From assembly GCA_003254905.1 (NCBI GenBank), contig QANU01077356.1, positions 1 through 64,000 on the forward strand: a stretch of DNA of 64,000 nucleotides, given 5' to 3'. The translations under genes were made by a program, and so were the position numbers. Positions 33,001 through 46,138 of this stretch are shown piece after piece. Under the pieces are notes generated by a model that saw only the letters and a list, made by a program, of their open reading frames with translations, ran no database searches and was not told where the DNA came from. How positions within the stretch are numbered: position 1 is the first letter of the stretch; the number at the start of each line of letters is the position of its first letter. Source of the DNA: Nissolia schottii. Its lineage: Eukaryota; Streptophyta; Magnoliopsida; Fabales; Fabaceae.

Positions 33001-33221
33001 ACAAGTTCCGTTGATATGATGTCTCCTGCCTCAAGAACCCTGTCATCCCTGAAGGCTGTGATCCCTGCACGGTTTAGAGCTGCATGAAGGTGGTTTGTGA
33101 AGGTCGTTCTTGTGTCTGCTCCCCTGAAGCTCAAGAAAACATGGTAACTCCATTTCTTGCTGTTTTTAGAGGATGATGTTGTTCGTGGTGATGAAACTCC
33201 TCCATTGCCATGTTGAGACAT
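27039..33221 (-). CDS. TIR-NBS-LRR (TNL) immune receptor with C-JID
   Basis: Exons 32716-33221, 29772-30867, 29403-29687, 27980-29071, 27039-27716; total 1218 aa with no stops. Order: TIR (about 23-165) with YHVFLSFRGADTR and the putative NADase Glu100 in STWCLDEL; NB-ARC with P-loop GMGGIGKTT (225-233), kinase-2 KKVLLVLDDV, RNBS-B GSRLIVTTRD, GLPL and an MHD motif (GMHDSLQEMG); LRRs from residue about 575 to 985 (exons 3-4); and a C-JID/post-LRR domain (IPGTEIPACFENQ... HLLIYYYPVNCW), which in known TNLs helps bind the effector. The exon layout is the usual TNL one. It would act as an intracellular effector sensor whose TIR domains oligomerise into an NADase feeding EDS1. All key motifs are intact, so it looks functional. 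The effector is unknown. Intron 1 holds SINE copies and a hAT-like remnant. Confidence 0.94.
29170..29345. mobile_element. Small MITE-like element in TNL intron
   Basis: The left end AAGGACAGAGACAGTGGGAC and the right end (reverse complement TGGGACAGAGGAGACAGAGA) form an imperfect inverted repeat rich in GGACAGAGACA. About 175 bp, between LRR exons 3 and 4, non-coding. Similar GGGACAGAGACA-ended MITEs are common in legumes (family knowledge). Confidence 0.5.
31130..31269. mobile_element. hAT-like GGCCTGG-rich remnant
   Basis: About 140 bp filled with CAGGCCTGG, AGCCTG and GGCCTGGCC words and closing TTTCCACCTCTA, which resembles the AACACCCCT/CCACCCCTA ends of plant hAT-like elements. It lies in TNL intron 1. 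No coding sequence. Confidence 0.5.
31872..32080 (-). mobile_element. Au-like SINE plus a second partial copy
   Basis: On the minus strand, from about 32010 down: GTCTTGTGACCTAGAGATTA (box B side), AAATCCTTGAAATAGTCTGT, CCACTTGAAGGACTAAGG, TTGTGTACACATACCTTCCC and GGTGGGAGTCTCATGC. This is the Au SINE word order. The segment 32035-32080 repeats the terminal words (GCGGAAGTCTCGTGCAGTGA), so a second, 5'-truncated copy lies next to the first. Both are in TNL intron 1 in the gene's orientation. Confidence 0.65.
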
Positions 33222-34895
33222 CGGAATTTGGAACTCATCAAGGAAGAGACCCTTTTGGTTGTGTCATTCAGAGTTGTTATTATGATTTGAAACCTCATCT
33301 TGCAGCAATATTTCACTTTACAGAAATTATAAAGCGGGAAGGTGTGTTATGACTTGAGACATTCTCACACTCAATTTATTATTAAATGAAGTTTTAATGA
33401 GATTTATATTTTCATTAAATATAAAATGCTCACCTAACGAGAAGAAAGCATTGGTTGAAGTCAAAGTCTTCGTAGCATAAAGATTCCACATTGATTGAAG
33501 AGATCATACGTGAGATATGTGCAGAGTGTGCATAATATATTCTTTTTTCCTTTTGAGATTTGTGCTTGGAAATTTAATCAATGTTATGTCATTTACGTTT
33601 TTTTATATTATCATGGTAGAACTCATGTAACATCATCATATTATTCATTTATTTATTAGAGTGGCATGTCATGCATATTGTAAGTTGTGGTGGTACCTAG
33701 GAATTAGTCAGGTACTACTATATACTATAATCACTTTTCAATATTTGATTGTCTGAATTAATGGTAGGTACAGGAAGCCGAAAAGCTGCTGTAACTTGTA
33801 AGTATTGAGAACTTTCCATTCCATTTTGCATGGTTCTTGAATATGGGTTTGCTTAGGTACAACTCGGCCATGTCTGGACCCGACCCAATTTTGAAGGGTA
33901 AGATTGGGTCAAATTTTATTTTTTGAGTGGGTATTTGTTAGACCTGTGACCCGTTTAGATTGGATTGGGTCAGGTCTGTAGGCGACCCATCATTTTTTTT
34001 AAAATCATTTTTTAAAATAAAAATATATTTTTTAATTAAAAATATATATTATATTTTGATGCATAAAATGATTTTAGGCCAAAAAAATAAATTTAATAGC
34101 AAAAAGAAAAAAATACTTTTTTTATTTTTTAATATATATATATATAAAATAATAAAATAAATGACAGATCAACAAGTTAGTTTGGACAAGTTAGACTCAA
34201 CACTCAAGTCAACATAAGTGATGGGTCAGGCGAGTTGAACTCACCCTATGATCACCCCTAGTCCTTACAATGCCACGAATCTGTAACAGATTTTCAATAA
34301 CAGGTAAGGTAGGCTTAATAGGAAGCACATTTTTTTACCAGTTACATGCACTTATTATTTGTAAAATATGGTGCAACTTATATTCTATTCACTATTACAT
34401 AAAATTGTAAAATTTTAGTGAGATTTACACTTTATTAAAATTTTATTCAATAATAAATTAAATATAAATTGACACATTATCTAAAAAATAACGAGTATAT
34501 TAACATTTCTCCTTTTACTATAGGCAAGCAAAGGAAACAAGAATTAATTATCATCCCAAATTCTGTATTTGTGCAAAGTGACATGAATAATAAATCTTTC
34601 ACAGACCTTTTCATTTAATTAATTGAGCATTGTTTTGTTGGATCCAACCAAAAAAAAAAAGTCTGAAATGGATACATGTTTAATCTTTCAATTGTAGTAT
34701 AAACAAATTTATACAAATTTGTTTACAACGAAAGTACATTTTGCAGCCACAAAATCTCACCGAAAACACAAATCACTCACCAATGAGGAAAAATTGATGA
34801 GGAAAAAAAGGGGGGAAAGGGTTAAATTGGCTCATGAGAAACATATGCTGTATTAATTTCACTATATGTATTTTTTTTTATATTATGTTTCATTT
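33222..34895. other. TNL promoter and GH9 3' side
   Basis: No gene seen. It contains the hAT-like element 33853-34260 and AT-rich DNA. The lysine/phenylalanine-rich frame at 33960-34160 lies inside that element and is rejected. Confidence 0.55.
33853..34260. mobile_element. hAT-like non-autonomous element, GGGTC-rich ends
   Basis: The left part has TTAGGTACAACTCGGCCATG, GGACCCGACCC and GATTGGGTCAGG. The right part has GATGGGTCAGGCGAGTTG and ends ATGATCACCCCTAG. The middle is A+T-rich. The design is the same as the copies at 2331 and 15556 (G+C-rich GGGTC subterminal repeats around AT-rich DNA, end ...ACCCCTA), but the words differ, so it is a related subfamily. No transposase. Confidence 0.55.
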
Positions 34896-37800
34896 TTAAA
34901 ATGATGCAACCAAAAGTGAGTTACAATCTTCCTGAACCAACTCCTCGTGGTTCTCTATATGCAACAACTTTGCGAAAACACCAACCAATGGGGCAGTATT
35001 GTATGTGCATGCCTCAGTCTGCATGAAATTGTTCCTCTTATCCTCAAAATTGTCCTCAAAATCAGGCCCACCAACCAAGGCCCCAACAAGAACATTAGGA
35101 TTAGGCTCCTCCCTACCATACCAATTATCATACCCTTGCGTGCACCCAATGAAGCCCTTATTCTCCTTGTAGGACACTATGGACGCACCTCTATGGTGCA
35201 CCCTCTTGGGGGAATTGGGCCCAAAGCCCACCAAGTAGCTCATGTTCATCGGGTTCGAGCCCAGTATGTAGTCAACCTGCGACTTGGCAAACGCAAGAAT
35301 CTCCTCGTGGCCCGAAGCGCCACCGTGGCAGTTGACCTTTTGGTTTGTCCTTTTGAGGTAGTCAGAGTACACTGTGAGGAGGAAGGACGCCGTTGACACG
35401 TATTGCATGTTGTTCCATTGCCTCACATAGATTAACCCACCGGGGGTTATTTCAACGTTGTTGCTGCTACCATTGTTTTTGTTTAGGCATGAGCATATGT
35501 AGTACTCTGCTTTTGATCTATATTGCTCAAGTATTTCACTATGCTGCTTGTGTTTTTCTTGGCCTAGAAACTGCACAAAAACATTATACTAAGTTAAGAT
35601 CATAAATAATTGCAATTCTTATGGGCCATGTGTTAGTGTGGACTATTCTATATATGTTGGGCAAATGGACCTATCATCCAAGGTTAGAATTAGCCCAAAA
35701 GACAGGAATTTCCCAAAATTCTTCAAATCATATGCATATCACATTTAATGTCTTCATGGGTTGGTTAAAACAAGCCCCAAAGCAGCACATGTGATGTTGT
35801 AAGTAAGCCATGTGCAGCACAAATTCTATCAACAGCTCATTATTCGTTATAAAACATTGTTCGGTATTAGCAAAGGTGTGTTATTTTTGTACCTAATTTT
35901 TCAACACCAATTACAGAATCTCTTGCATATAAATGTACACTAACATTTTTGTTTTACCTCAATACACATTTATGTCAATATCCACTCAAGTTCATATTTA
36001 TATACTATGTCTATATACAAGTGTTTCAAATATTATTTTTCATTAGCAAAGTTAACTTATGGAAACCAGTCTCCAACACCATACAAGTTATGACTCCACA
36101 TGCTGATAAGTTAGCTTTGAAAGGTGGGGCATACAAGTGCAGTTTCTGACCTCATGAGTTAGATATGCCATTAATTCATAGGTGACATTCACATATATAA
36201 ATATATCCAAAGTTGTGTTATTTATACATCAAACATAATTGATATCAAGTCTCATCTCTTACATACATCATGAGGTCCATAATCACATCATAAAATTGTG
36301 GACCACATGATGTATGTGATAGATGAAACTTAATGTCTACACCATGTTTAATGTACAAATAACATTTTTTATATACATAGTCAGATTCATTTTTTGAGAA
36401 GTTCTTATTAGAGTAAAATAAAAAATATACATAGTTGTTTCAATAACATAGTTAATGTGGCAAATACTAAATAATACATAGTAACAACATTTTTCTTTAC
36501 TGTGATAGTGCATAAAAATAATTGATGTTGTAGGAGCGTAAAGTAAGGCTCTTAGTGGCTACTGCTATACACAAATCTTGGCTCAGCCATGAGCCAAATC
36601 ACTTTAATTACACGCTGTGATTCAAAGCAAAAGGCTTTCACTCTGCACATGGTGTTGTGTGCTAGTACCGTATACACACTTTTTAGGTTTTAGCACCCAC
36701 AAATAATGTACCTTAAGTATAGCATACTCCACATAAGACTTTAATAAAAATAAGAGAAAATCTGCATTTTATTCCCTGAAGGCATAAAATCATACCAGAT
36801 TGGTTCTTCAGATTACAAAAATATACACATATATTAGTCCTTTCAAGAGAATGACATGTTAAAAAATTTACGATTACTTCAAGAACTAATGTGTATACAT
36901 TTTTTAGACCATGAATTTAAAACCTTACACTTTCATTAACTATAATAGTGTTTCACCGAAAAAATAAAGTACCAAGATTTAAGCCATCATTTTCAGGGGT
37001 AAGAAAGCAAAATCCTCACAAAAATTGAAGAGAAATGATAACACAAAATAAGTAACAAAATAATAAACACACATGAAAACACATATGCCAATCACACATG
37101 AAAACACACAAAATAATAAACAAACACAAAAGCAGGTTTGAAAAACAAGTAAAATGAAAAACACACTTTGGAGTACTACTAGGACTACAATATTTGACCA
37201 CTTTCAAGAACTTGTGGTGGAGTGATTGAAGGGGGTGAAAGAGTAGTATTATATAAAGTTATAAACTCATTATGTATCAAAGCTCGTATCAACTCACATA
37301 CTATTTATAATTAGATAAGATTTTAATAAAATCAGCTATAGTTAGAGTATGTTTCGACACAATATCCTACAACAAATAAATACAGATATCATAGTTTTTT
37401 TTTTTTTACCTGAGAGGCTATGATTTGGAGGCCAGCATACTTAACATCCCAGCTGAACTCAGAGATGGACCAGCCAGTGCCACCAAAAGAGTGAGCCTTT
37501 GAAATAAAGTACTCGAAATAGACCTCACTGTCGGTGGCCTTGTACAGCCACATGGCTGCCCACAATAACTCATCCATGTATCCACTCACCGACGCATAGT
37601 AGCTCTTCACCACTCCAACACTTGCATCATACTTCCCTCTATACTTCTCCCCAAACTCAAACAACTGCACAATCCCACACACAACAAATATTGTTATTAT
37701 TGCCTTCAATAATTGAAATTCACCTCCTTACCCCCCCCCCCCAATTATTAGCACATCAATTTTTAGAATTGACCAAGTATAGTGCTGAATTATATTCTGA

Positions 37801-39067
37801 TCACTTATACAATGACATTTTGGCTTTAAAATTGATATTAGGAATTATCGCATATTATCCTTACGATACTTTAACACTTAATAATGCAATTTCCTTAATT
37901 AATACAGCAAAGTGGAGAAATTATTAAGTGCTAACATAGCTTCAAATTAAATTGAATTATACTATGATCACTACTTATATAATGATACTTTAACTTTGCC
38001 TGAAATTGTAGGGTCTAGTACCAAATGTTGTTCCTTTAAGCCATCAGAGCATAATGGAATGCCACAGAGGCAGATTAAGAGGCACAAATAATTAATTAAT
38101 CACTCTCACACACCAGAGGGAGGTTTAGTTAGTAGTAGCACTAGTACCTGCTGGGCATGGTGTAGAAGAAGGTGAGAGTAATGTGGGTTTGTCTTCCTGA
38201 AAACAATGGAGGCGGCGGCCATGGCGGCGGCGGTTTCTCCGGCCAGATCTGATCCGGGGTTGTCCTCATCTATCTTGAATGCCTGCCTCGATGTTGTCAT
38301 GTCCTCTGGCCTCTGCCAACAATAATGGTCTGTGTCACCATCACCCACCTTCACAAAACCAAACCAAACAAATCAAACAACAACATTAATCTTAGAATCA
38401 CTTAAACCCCAAAAAAAAAAAAAAGAGTCTTAAATTCTGAATTGAAGAGGAATTGAATTGAATTAGGAGTGTACCTCTGCCCAAAGCACATTAGGACTAG
38501 TGTGTGCCTTGATGAAGTAATCAGTGCCCCATTTGATTGCCTCCATTGTGTGTTTTAATTCACCAGCATCAGCAATTTGTTGCATATATTCAATGGCACT
38601 CCATGAGAGCATTGTCACTGTGAATGCCATTGGCAATCCAAATTTCACATGATCACCTGCATCATAGTACCCTCCAACCAAGTCCACCTTCACCAAAAAA
38701 AAACAAAAAACAAAAAAACAAAGAACATAAAACTAAAAACACAGAACAAAAACAGAGCAAAAACAGAACAAACACATAATTCCGTTTTGAATGTGAATTG
38801 GGAGCTTAGTTTTGGACTAACCCCTTGTTCTAGGCCATCGGTGAGGCCGGAGTGGTCGCGCCAGGTGACGCGCTGGTTGTAAGGTATCCTACCGGAGCGC
38901 TGCGCCTCAAAGTAGAGGAGGCTCTTGGAGAGTGCATCACCATAATCAAAGGAGGAGGAAGCTTGAGCAGAAGTACTAATGGAAATGGTGAGTATGATGA
39001 GGAGGAAGAAAAGACAACAATGTCTCTTGTGTTGTTGTTTTTGTTTTTGTTGTCTCTTCTCCTCCAT
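34896..39067 (-). CDS. GH9 endo-beta-1,4-glucanase, class B
   Basis: Exons 38822-39067, 38475-38687, 38148-38348, 37410-37664, 34896-35570; total 529 aa, all in phase 0 with GT-AG sites. It cleaves internal beta-1,4-glucan bonds in cellulose-like wall polymers after secretion. Seen: a basic N-tip and signal peptide (hydrophobic [14 protein letters not shown], about 17-30), then [20 protein letters not shown] starting the catalytic domain, DAGDHVKF (Asp91/Asp94), [10 protein letters not shown] (His430/431) and [10 protein letters not shown] with Asp482 and the acid Glu491. It has no N-terminal membrane anchor (class A) and no C-terminal CBM49 (class C), hence class B. Length is normal for the class, and every known catalytic residue is present. 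The last intron is 1.8 kb. It could act in cell expansion or abscission; the sequence does not decide. Confidence 0.94.
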
Positions 39068-40689
39068 TGTTGTTTGTTTGTTTCCCTTTCCCTCCTAAAC
39101 AAAACTCTCTTCTTTTTTAGGAGTGAAAGGGAGAAAGAGAGAGTTTTGAGGCCTCACACTACAACAACAGAGCCAAGGCAGAGTGTGTGGGTTTTTGAAT
39201 TGTGTCCTTTTTGAAAGATTGTTGTTTTGATTTATGTATGTGCTGCCTACTGCCTATAAATCTAATGTAATGTGTGGGCCCTCTTCTTTTTTGCTAGAGA
39301 CTTATTATCCCCATAATATATTAGAATGTTAGTCATACTTATTTATATATAAAATAGCAAACTGATACATATATTTATTATTAGATGTGATTTTAATTGA
39401 ATTTATATTTTTATATTTAGCAATAAATATGTGTCAGTATGGTGTTTCACACGTAAATTTAGTAATAAAAGCATTTTCAAGTTAGTTTTCCCATTACTTT
39501 GGTGCATTTTCTTGGACACAAGGGTGAATTTTGTAACCACACTTGGATGTCTCTGTGAGTGCTTAGCAAGGGGGAAAAAACATTTGCCCTTCCTCTTTTT
39601 TGGGAAAATTTTGTTATTTGGATTTCAATGGGGGCTATTAACTCCATTTATTACATGATACGTTTTCTTCTTTCTTCTTCTTTGGAGTTATTTGAATATC
39701 CTTTACACACATTTCTGGGTAGCTTTGAACGCAATTTTTTAATGACAAGGGTCAAATGAGATTCAAATAAAGAAGAGAGGAAAAAAAATAATACTGCAAC
39801 TTTTCTTTTTTCAAATAAATATTAAATTATTAACTTTTTAAATGCACTTTCGAATTAAGACTCATATTTTATCTGATTAACAGCCTACCACTTCGTATGA
39901 ATTCAATTATTATAACAAGATTGTCATTGTTGCCCGTGATAGAAACATTGAATACACCTAAAAAAATAAAATAGACTTTACTTTTATAAAATTCTTTTAT
40001 TCAAAAATAGTCATTACTATTCTCTCTTTTCCATAATATCTTTCAAATTCATCTTCCCTTAATTTAATGAGTAGAGAATTAAAAAATATGTAATTAATTT
40101 TATGTTTTTATAAAATAATATATAATTATAAAAAATTAGTTTAGAAAGTAATATTTATTTATGAATTGGTTCAATACTCCGCTTCTTTTAAAATATTTGT
40201 TCAACTCATATTTTAATGTAATATTAATTTTTTAATAATACTCTTAATTTAATTTTAGTTATTAAATGTATTAGTGGAGTATATTTTATTTTTAAATAAA
40301 GATAATTTTCTCTATTTATTATTGAATAACATGGAGAGTAGTAGAGATGGAAGAGAGAAAGAATAAGCAAGGAAGAGAGAAAATTTTATTCTATTGATAA
40401 TCTCAATGATGTTATATACTCAAGTGTTTATTTATAACTTAAGAGTGAGAATACATAAGATCATATCAAATCTTTATAATACCTTTATATTATCAACATA
40501 TATCTATATAATCAAATACTAACCGAATTAGTATATGAACATTCACATTAATAATATTTTATAACCCTATTTAAATAATGTTTTACTACTTTAATAATAT
40601 TTATGTTTTTTCTTAATTATTATGATATCAAAAAGTGAACAATTATTTTAAAAGGAAAAGAGATCAATAATGTTGTCGTTAATTAATTA

Positions 40690-40985
40690 GTTCCTTTGTT
40701 TTATAATAAGTCCACTTTGATTTTACGTGCAAGAACAAAAATTAAGAATCCTAAAATCAAAAATCAAAAGTTGATTATGAAATACAATTATCAAAACTGT
40801 CCATATTCCAAATTCAAATTTTGTTACATAATTAATTAGTTGGATAGATTCCATAAAAAAAAAAATCATACTTAGATTTGTGTTAAGAATATGATATAAA
40901 AATTATTTAAAAAGTTTGTGTACAAATATGAAAATGACAGATTAAATAAAATAAAAATTCAAAGTCACACTTATTACGGAGGATT
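40690..40985. mobile_element. MITE with CCTTTGT...ACGGAGG ends
   Basis: The left arm TTCCTTTGTTTTATAATAAG, then TCCACTTTGATTTTA, pairs with the reverse complement of the right arm (CCTCCGTAATAAGTGTGACT, then TTGAATTTT). These are the 'ctccgtcc...ataagt' ends typical of a widespread plant MITE group. Non-coding. Confidence 0.6.
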
Positions 40986-42077
40986 GACTGAGTAGAAGAT
41001 TGAAAGGAAAAATGAAAAATATTAAACAAAGAAGTAAAAAGTATTTAGTGTATCCAAATCAATTGTTCATAGAAGTGTCTATAAGTTAACCAAGAAATTA
41101 CCACCAGACCCGCATTGATAGACAGCATAATTATGTAAAAAAAAATATCCAAACCTTTTAATAAAAATGATGTATTTTAAATCTTTGAATTTATAATAAT
41201 TACATAGGTTTATTCATTAAATAATACAAATATTAAATACTGCCTAATTTAATTTCATGGAACAAAACAAATTTTAAAATATTATAAAGATATATTCATC
41301 AGATACTATTATTAATATTTATTATAAAATAATATTATTTAAAATATTAAATTTTTTCCGTATTAGTATCATGAAATACTCATTAATAAATATATAGTGA
41401 CAATGATGCTGGCTCATATCTCTGCTTTATTTAAAAGTTGCTTTGACTCAGAGGATTATATTTGTAAAAGATGCAATTCAGTAAACTAATAGGAAGGATG
41501 TGTAAGAGATTAAGGACGGAGAGTGTAAAATAGTTTTATAATTATAATTATTTATTATTATATAAATAAAAATAATTGAGTCTCTAATTTATTGTCTCAA
41601 AAATCTTTTTTATTACATGATTGAATAGTCAGTGTAAAACAGTCAACAAAATTTAATTTCTTTATCAAATATATATGGATAATTTTATAAAATTAGGGAT
41701 CATCACATTTTATAATAGTATAAATCCTAATTTTTATTTTTCTCACCCTAAAATTAATAACTAGATACTATGGTCTTAATTTACACATGATAAACTCATA
41801 CTGCTAAACTTTATAATAGCTTATAATATATTTAATTTTGTTGGTTCACAAATTTTGATATTTGTAATTTTATACAATTACATTTGACGTATCCACGTCA
41901 TACGTATTCTAATGGAAATTTATATTCGGAAATCATTTTCCCTCATTCTAAAAAATATAAATAATATGAAGTGCACAAATGCCACGCAATATATAGCTAT
42001 ACATTTAGTGGCATTGGAGGTTATCAAATCGAAATCTTTAAATATAAAATATGAAACTGTAGATTTAAATTAGATCA

Positions 42078-42236
42078 AGGTTGTCTACTTTTTAAAATAA
42101 AAAGTAGGGAGTAATCTTCAATATCCTATCATTTATTACACATAATATTTATCTTATCACATCCCATTATTTTTAATGAAGGGTGAGATCTTAAACATTA
42201 TCTTTTATTTTTTATTTTAAAAAGTAAAAAATCTTA
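42078..42236. mobile_element. MITE with TACTTTTTAAAATAAAAAGTA ends, nested in another repeat
   Basis: The left arm TACTTTTTAAAATAAAAAGT pairs with the right arm, whose reverse complement reads TTTTTACTTTTTAAAATAAA. About 160 bp. The DNA on both sides (GATTTAAATTAGATC / AATCAATTTAAATTATAAA) resembles the AAATCG/CGTAAGATT repeat family of 12108 and 49790, so it appears to have inserted into an older copy. Confidence 0.5.
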
Positions 42237-42486
42237 ATCAATTTAAATTATAAAATTATCTAATTCAAACGATAATATTAAGACTAAAATTAATTTATTC
42301 AGACACTAAAATCATAAAATTTTAAGATTTAGATTAATATATTGCCAGCATTAACAGTCTGCAATACGTGTATAGCTGTAGTACAGCGTGTAGAACTTAT
42401 ATATAAATTAGAAACTTCGTAAACTAATTGGAGTCTCTTTCGGAGGATAAGGCAAGGCACATACTAAGCTATTGGCTCTGATAAAT

Positions 42487-42513
42487 GCTTCACACACACA
42501 CACACACACACGG
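42487..42513. repeat. (CA)n microsatellite
   Basis: About a dozen CA units in an intergenic setting. Confidence 0.9.
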
Positions 42514-44229
42514 AGATACTTAGATCTTCAATGAGCACATATAATACATATTTTATAAATATTATGAATTATGAATTATTAGTTTTTAATATATTTTTAA
42601 AATATTATAAATTTAAATAAAAATTTTATTATATTTATAAAACACATTAAATGAGCATCAAAATATTTCTCTTGAGGGGGTCTGCATCTTGTCTTTCTAA
42701 ATAGTTTAATGTGTCACATTTTTCACTAATTTTAATCTGAGCAAAAGATGGTTCTTTTATGGGTAAAGTTGGTTACACTTTCTTGTATCAAAAGCGATGT
42801 GCCTGCTGTATAAGAGATTGCGTTTGCCAGGCCCCCAGATCCCAGCAATAACTAGGAGTTGAAAATTGATTATTTATTTTTTTGGGGGGGAGGGGATTGC
42901 TTATATATGGTGTTGTGTTCATTAACCCTATAATATGCTATTTCCATCATTATTGGTCCTTTAGCTATACCTTCTCTCTATATATACTAACTCTTGATTT
43001 GGTGAAGGTTTTGGAACCCGGAAAAAAAAATGAGAAAAGGGGTCTCTCTAATGATGTGATGATGATAACCCCTTTATGTTTATATATTTGAATGTGAGAA
43101 TTTCTGAATTGAGAACTCGGCCAATCTTTTTGCCTACCTATAGGGACAAAAAAGTCTAAAACAATTTGGACTATATGCAATGATTATTCTTACAACTAAT
43201 ATTGTGGTAATTATTGCCCTCACTAGGAATCACCTTCGTTTTTGTGTGTGTACTGTAGGGGGTGGACTCGCCAATTTAGTCATGATTTTTTTTTATGGGA
43301 AGTAATGATATAATGAGTGTCAAATTGAAATTAAAAAAAAAGTTTTTAGGATAAAAAATAAATTATTTTTATTAATTTGTTATATTTCTTTATTAATGTT
43401 GATAATCATGGTGAGTATGATACAATGACCACCTAAAAATCCTTCCTTTTGCGTATATCAACTAAAATTTTTATTTGCGCAGAAGCACAAAATGTAATAA
43501 TATATAGATTTAATGTATTAATTATTTATGACATTTCAATAATTTGAAAAAGATTATTATTTTTAAAGTCAATATAACATGTGTATGTGTCTCTTGAATT
43601 TTAATGTGCATATTTTTATTTTATAAGAAACATAATATATTCTATGCATAAATTTAAGGAGTAAAACTCTATTTAGATCATTAAAAAGTATAGTGGTTAT
43701 TACGTTAATCCTTAAAAAAATTGTCTTATATTAGTTCCTCAACAATTAAAAATGTCTTCACATTAGTGTTTTGAAATAACTAATATGGCAATTGTTATAT
43801 TTTTGAAGAATTATGAAAAATGACTAATATGTGATATTTTTAATCATTAAGAGACTAACTTCTTTTAAATAAAATTAAAAATACTAATGTTGTGATTGCT
43901 ATATCTTTGAGAGACCAAATCCAGCCCGTATGAAAATGGTCTAGCTTTGCCCTTACGTATATTATTAATGAAATGTATGATTTGTGAGATTAACTATATG
44001 TTGACACATTTTACATGAAGCAGAGTTGATGTCATAAAAGGAAACAAACAATATATATTTCTAAAAAATTTCTTGTTCACAAAATGGTGAAAGTCTTGAT
44101 ACTGATATTGGAGTTGTCCCTTACATGAACACATTTTCATCGACATTGTTACTTGTTAAAACTTTTGCTTTAATAATTTGTTTGTCAATTCTAGTAATTA
44201 ATAACACGTTACAATTACAACTCTTGGTC

Positions 44230-45700
44230 CCGTGCCATGCACATGACTCTCAGTGCTAAGAGGAAGCTTGGATTCGTTATTATTGGATCGATTATTCCAC
44301 TAGATCCGCAAGTTGATCTCCATCATTTTGATCTCTGGCAATGTAACAACGACATAGTCTCTTCGTGGATCCTCAATTGCATTTTCAAAGAGATTGCTGA
44401 AAGAGTAATCCATGTTGATTATGCTACAAGTCTCTAGAAAGATCTAAAAAATTGGTATAAACAAGCAAATGGACCGCGTCTTTTTCAGTTGAAGACTAGG
44501 CTAGTTGTATTGACACAAGGAGATCCACAATTGAGTTCATGGTTTTCTTAGGCAATTCACTCATATCTTGGAAATATAAGAAACAGTGTCACCAGTGAGC
44601 TCACTTGGTTGCACATGATGTTGAAGGAGTTTGAGGTTTCTGATACCACAACATTGCTATTTTTATTACAGCTAATCCGCAATCTATTTAGCTTCTAATC
44701 TCACTTTTTATGAGCGATCGAAGAACATCGAACTTGATTATTGTTCCGAAGTATGCACCTCGGTCCACTCTCTGGATCCTGGAGCTCTGAGGTCCGACGA
44801 AAGCTCTGGCACGATCTCTGGACTTGTTTTGCGGTGGATACCTGCAAACACTTCAACGCTCAAGTAAGCAAGGGTTTAAGGAGTATAGTAAGTGATAATT
44901 GGATGGATCTTCATACCTGGGGTACGGGTTATTATATAGTTGGGGTGGTTGAGATTCTTCCGCGTGTCACGGTGGTGGGAGAATATCTCGGGTCCGCGTG
45001 TTGCGGAATGGCCGAGGGTCTCGGAACTGATCAGCCCAAGTAGGGAGGACGAGAGTATCTCGTTGTGGTTTATCCCGAACTGGTAGGAGGAGAGGATCTC
45101 GGAGCCGTTGAGCCTCAGCCTCGAGAAGGTGGGAAGAGGGGTTCTCGGAACCGATCCGGGCCTCGTGATTGGACCGGCCGAATTAGGATGATCCGCGGAG
45201 CATTGGGCTTGGATCACGGGGTTGCTAGGATTGGCCTTTATGACCCAGTCCGTAACAATTACCATTTTATGGTTGAGAAAGTGAATATTGGGATCGTCAA
45301 ACTCGTACACGTGAAGACCCAAGATCAGTTGGCCAACATATTGACAAAACCTCTCCCTGCGGCCAAGTTCAAATTGTTGTTATTCAAGTTGAGAGTTCTA
45401 GATATGGCATTACAGTATAATAATGTATTTTATTATTGATTATTAACGATTAGTTAATTCTGGTAATATAGTTAGTTACTCTTAGAAGTTAGTTAGTTAT
45501 ACAACTCACCAAGTTAGTCACGAGCGACTACTTGTAACAAAACCTGTATATATTATGTTCTGAAAGCAATACAATTCACCTTTTGGAATTATTTTCACAA
45601 ATACTTGATAAATATAAATAATCACGTGTTGATAAATAATCACCGTTGCATCTTTGTTCTTTGGGTTCTAAGGGTTGACTCGCGTTGAATCACCCCCCAT
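44230..45700 (+). mobile_element. Copia LTR-retrotransposon fossil with nested solo LTR
   Basis: Family: Ty1/Copia. Parts recognised: a gag-like region (about 44237-44670, Copia UBN2/gag type), part of the RNase H end of the polyprotein on both sides of the nested insertion (about 44670-44741 and 45258-45430), and AT-rich 3' LTR-like DNA (about 45440-45700). Most of the polyprotein is absent and no 5' LTR is evident. The element is broken in many places and looks old. A 516-bp solo LTR (44742-45257) is inserted into it. Confidence 0.75.
44742..45257. mobile_element. Solo LTR, TG...CA ends, inserted in the Copia fossil
   Basis: A GC-richer 516-bp block starts TGTTCCGAAG and ends CCGTAACA. It is flanked by ATTAT and ATTAC, near-identical 5-bp target copies. 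It has no coding content and contains repeated CTCGG/TCTCGG words. It interrupts the RNase H region of the older Copia element, so it is the younger insertion. Superfamily is undecided (Gypsy or Copia). Frames at 44741-45043 and 44876-45439 come from this block and are not genes. Confidence 0.7.
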
Positions 45701-46138
45701 TGTTTTCTTTATGTTTTAATAGTAAAATTTGTTTCAATTATTATTAGCCAAAACGATGGTTAAGCAATCATATACACACATAGCATCTGCCATCACTATT
45801 CGTTCATCGTCATTTTACTACAAAATTCTCTAATAAAAGATTTGTCGTGAAAATATTGAATCATAGTTTTGTTTCTTTGGTCCACATACTTAATTATTAT
45901 TTTGTTTTTGTGACAAATAAAATAGATCGGATGGAGCAATGTACAAAATTAAAATAAGGTAATTCATCTTAAAAAAACATATAAGAACCTTAGTCTAGAT
46001 CTTCTTAGATGTTGGTTCAATGTTTGGACTCTCGTATTTAAAATCCTAAATACACCTCTTTGGCTTTAACAAGCCTTAAATTTGACTTAATGATGTCACA
46101 CATAGCACGTTTTAGTCGACTTTGATTTTAATTATATA

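Larger units (their letters stand above)
39068..44229. other. Gene-free AT-rich DNA above the GH9 gene
   Basis: The first few hundred bases are the GH9 leader and promoter. I see no gene in the rest. It contains a CTCCGTCC-type MITE (40690-40985), a nested MITE (42078-42236), a CA repeat (42487-42513) and generic dispersed repeats (for example 43660-43930). Frames at 39431-39759 and 42882-43180 show no domains. Confidence 0.5.

Noticed and set aside
32716-33221. Apparent deletion in the TIR domain between ILESE and VFPVFYG
   Set aside because: A subgroup of soybean-type TNLs, as I recall them, has the same short loop; flanking strands and the catalytic Glu are intact.
44741-45439. 100- to 148-codon frames on both strands
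   Set aside because: They come from the GC-rich solo LTR, not from genes.
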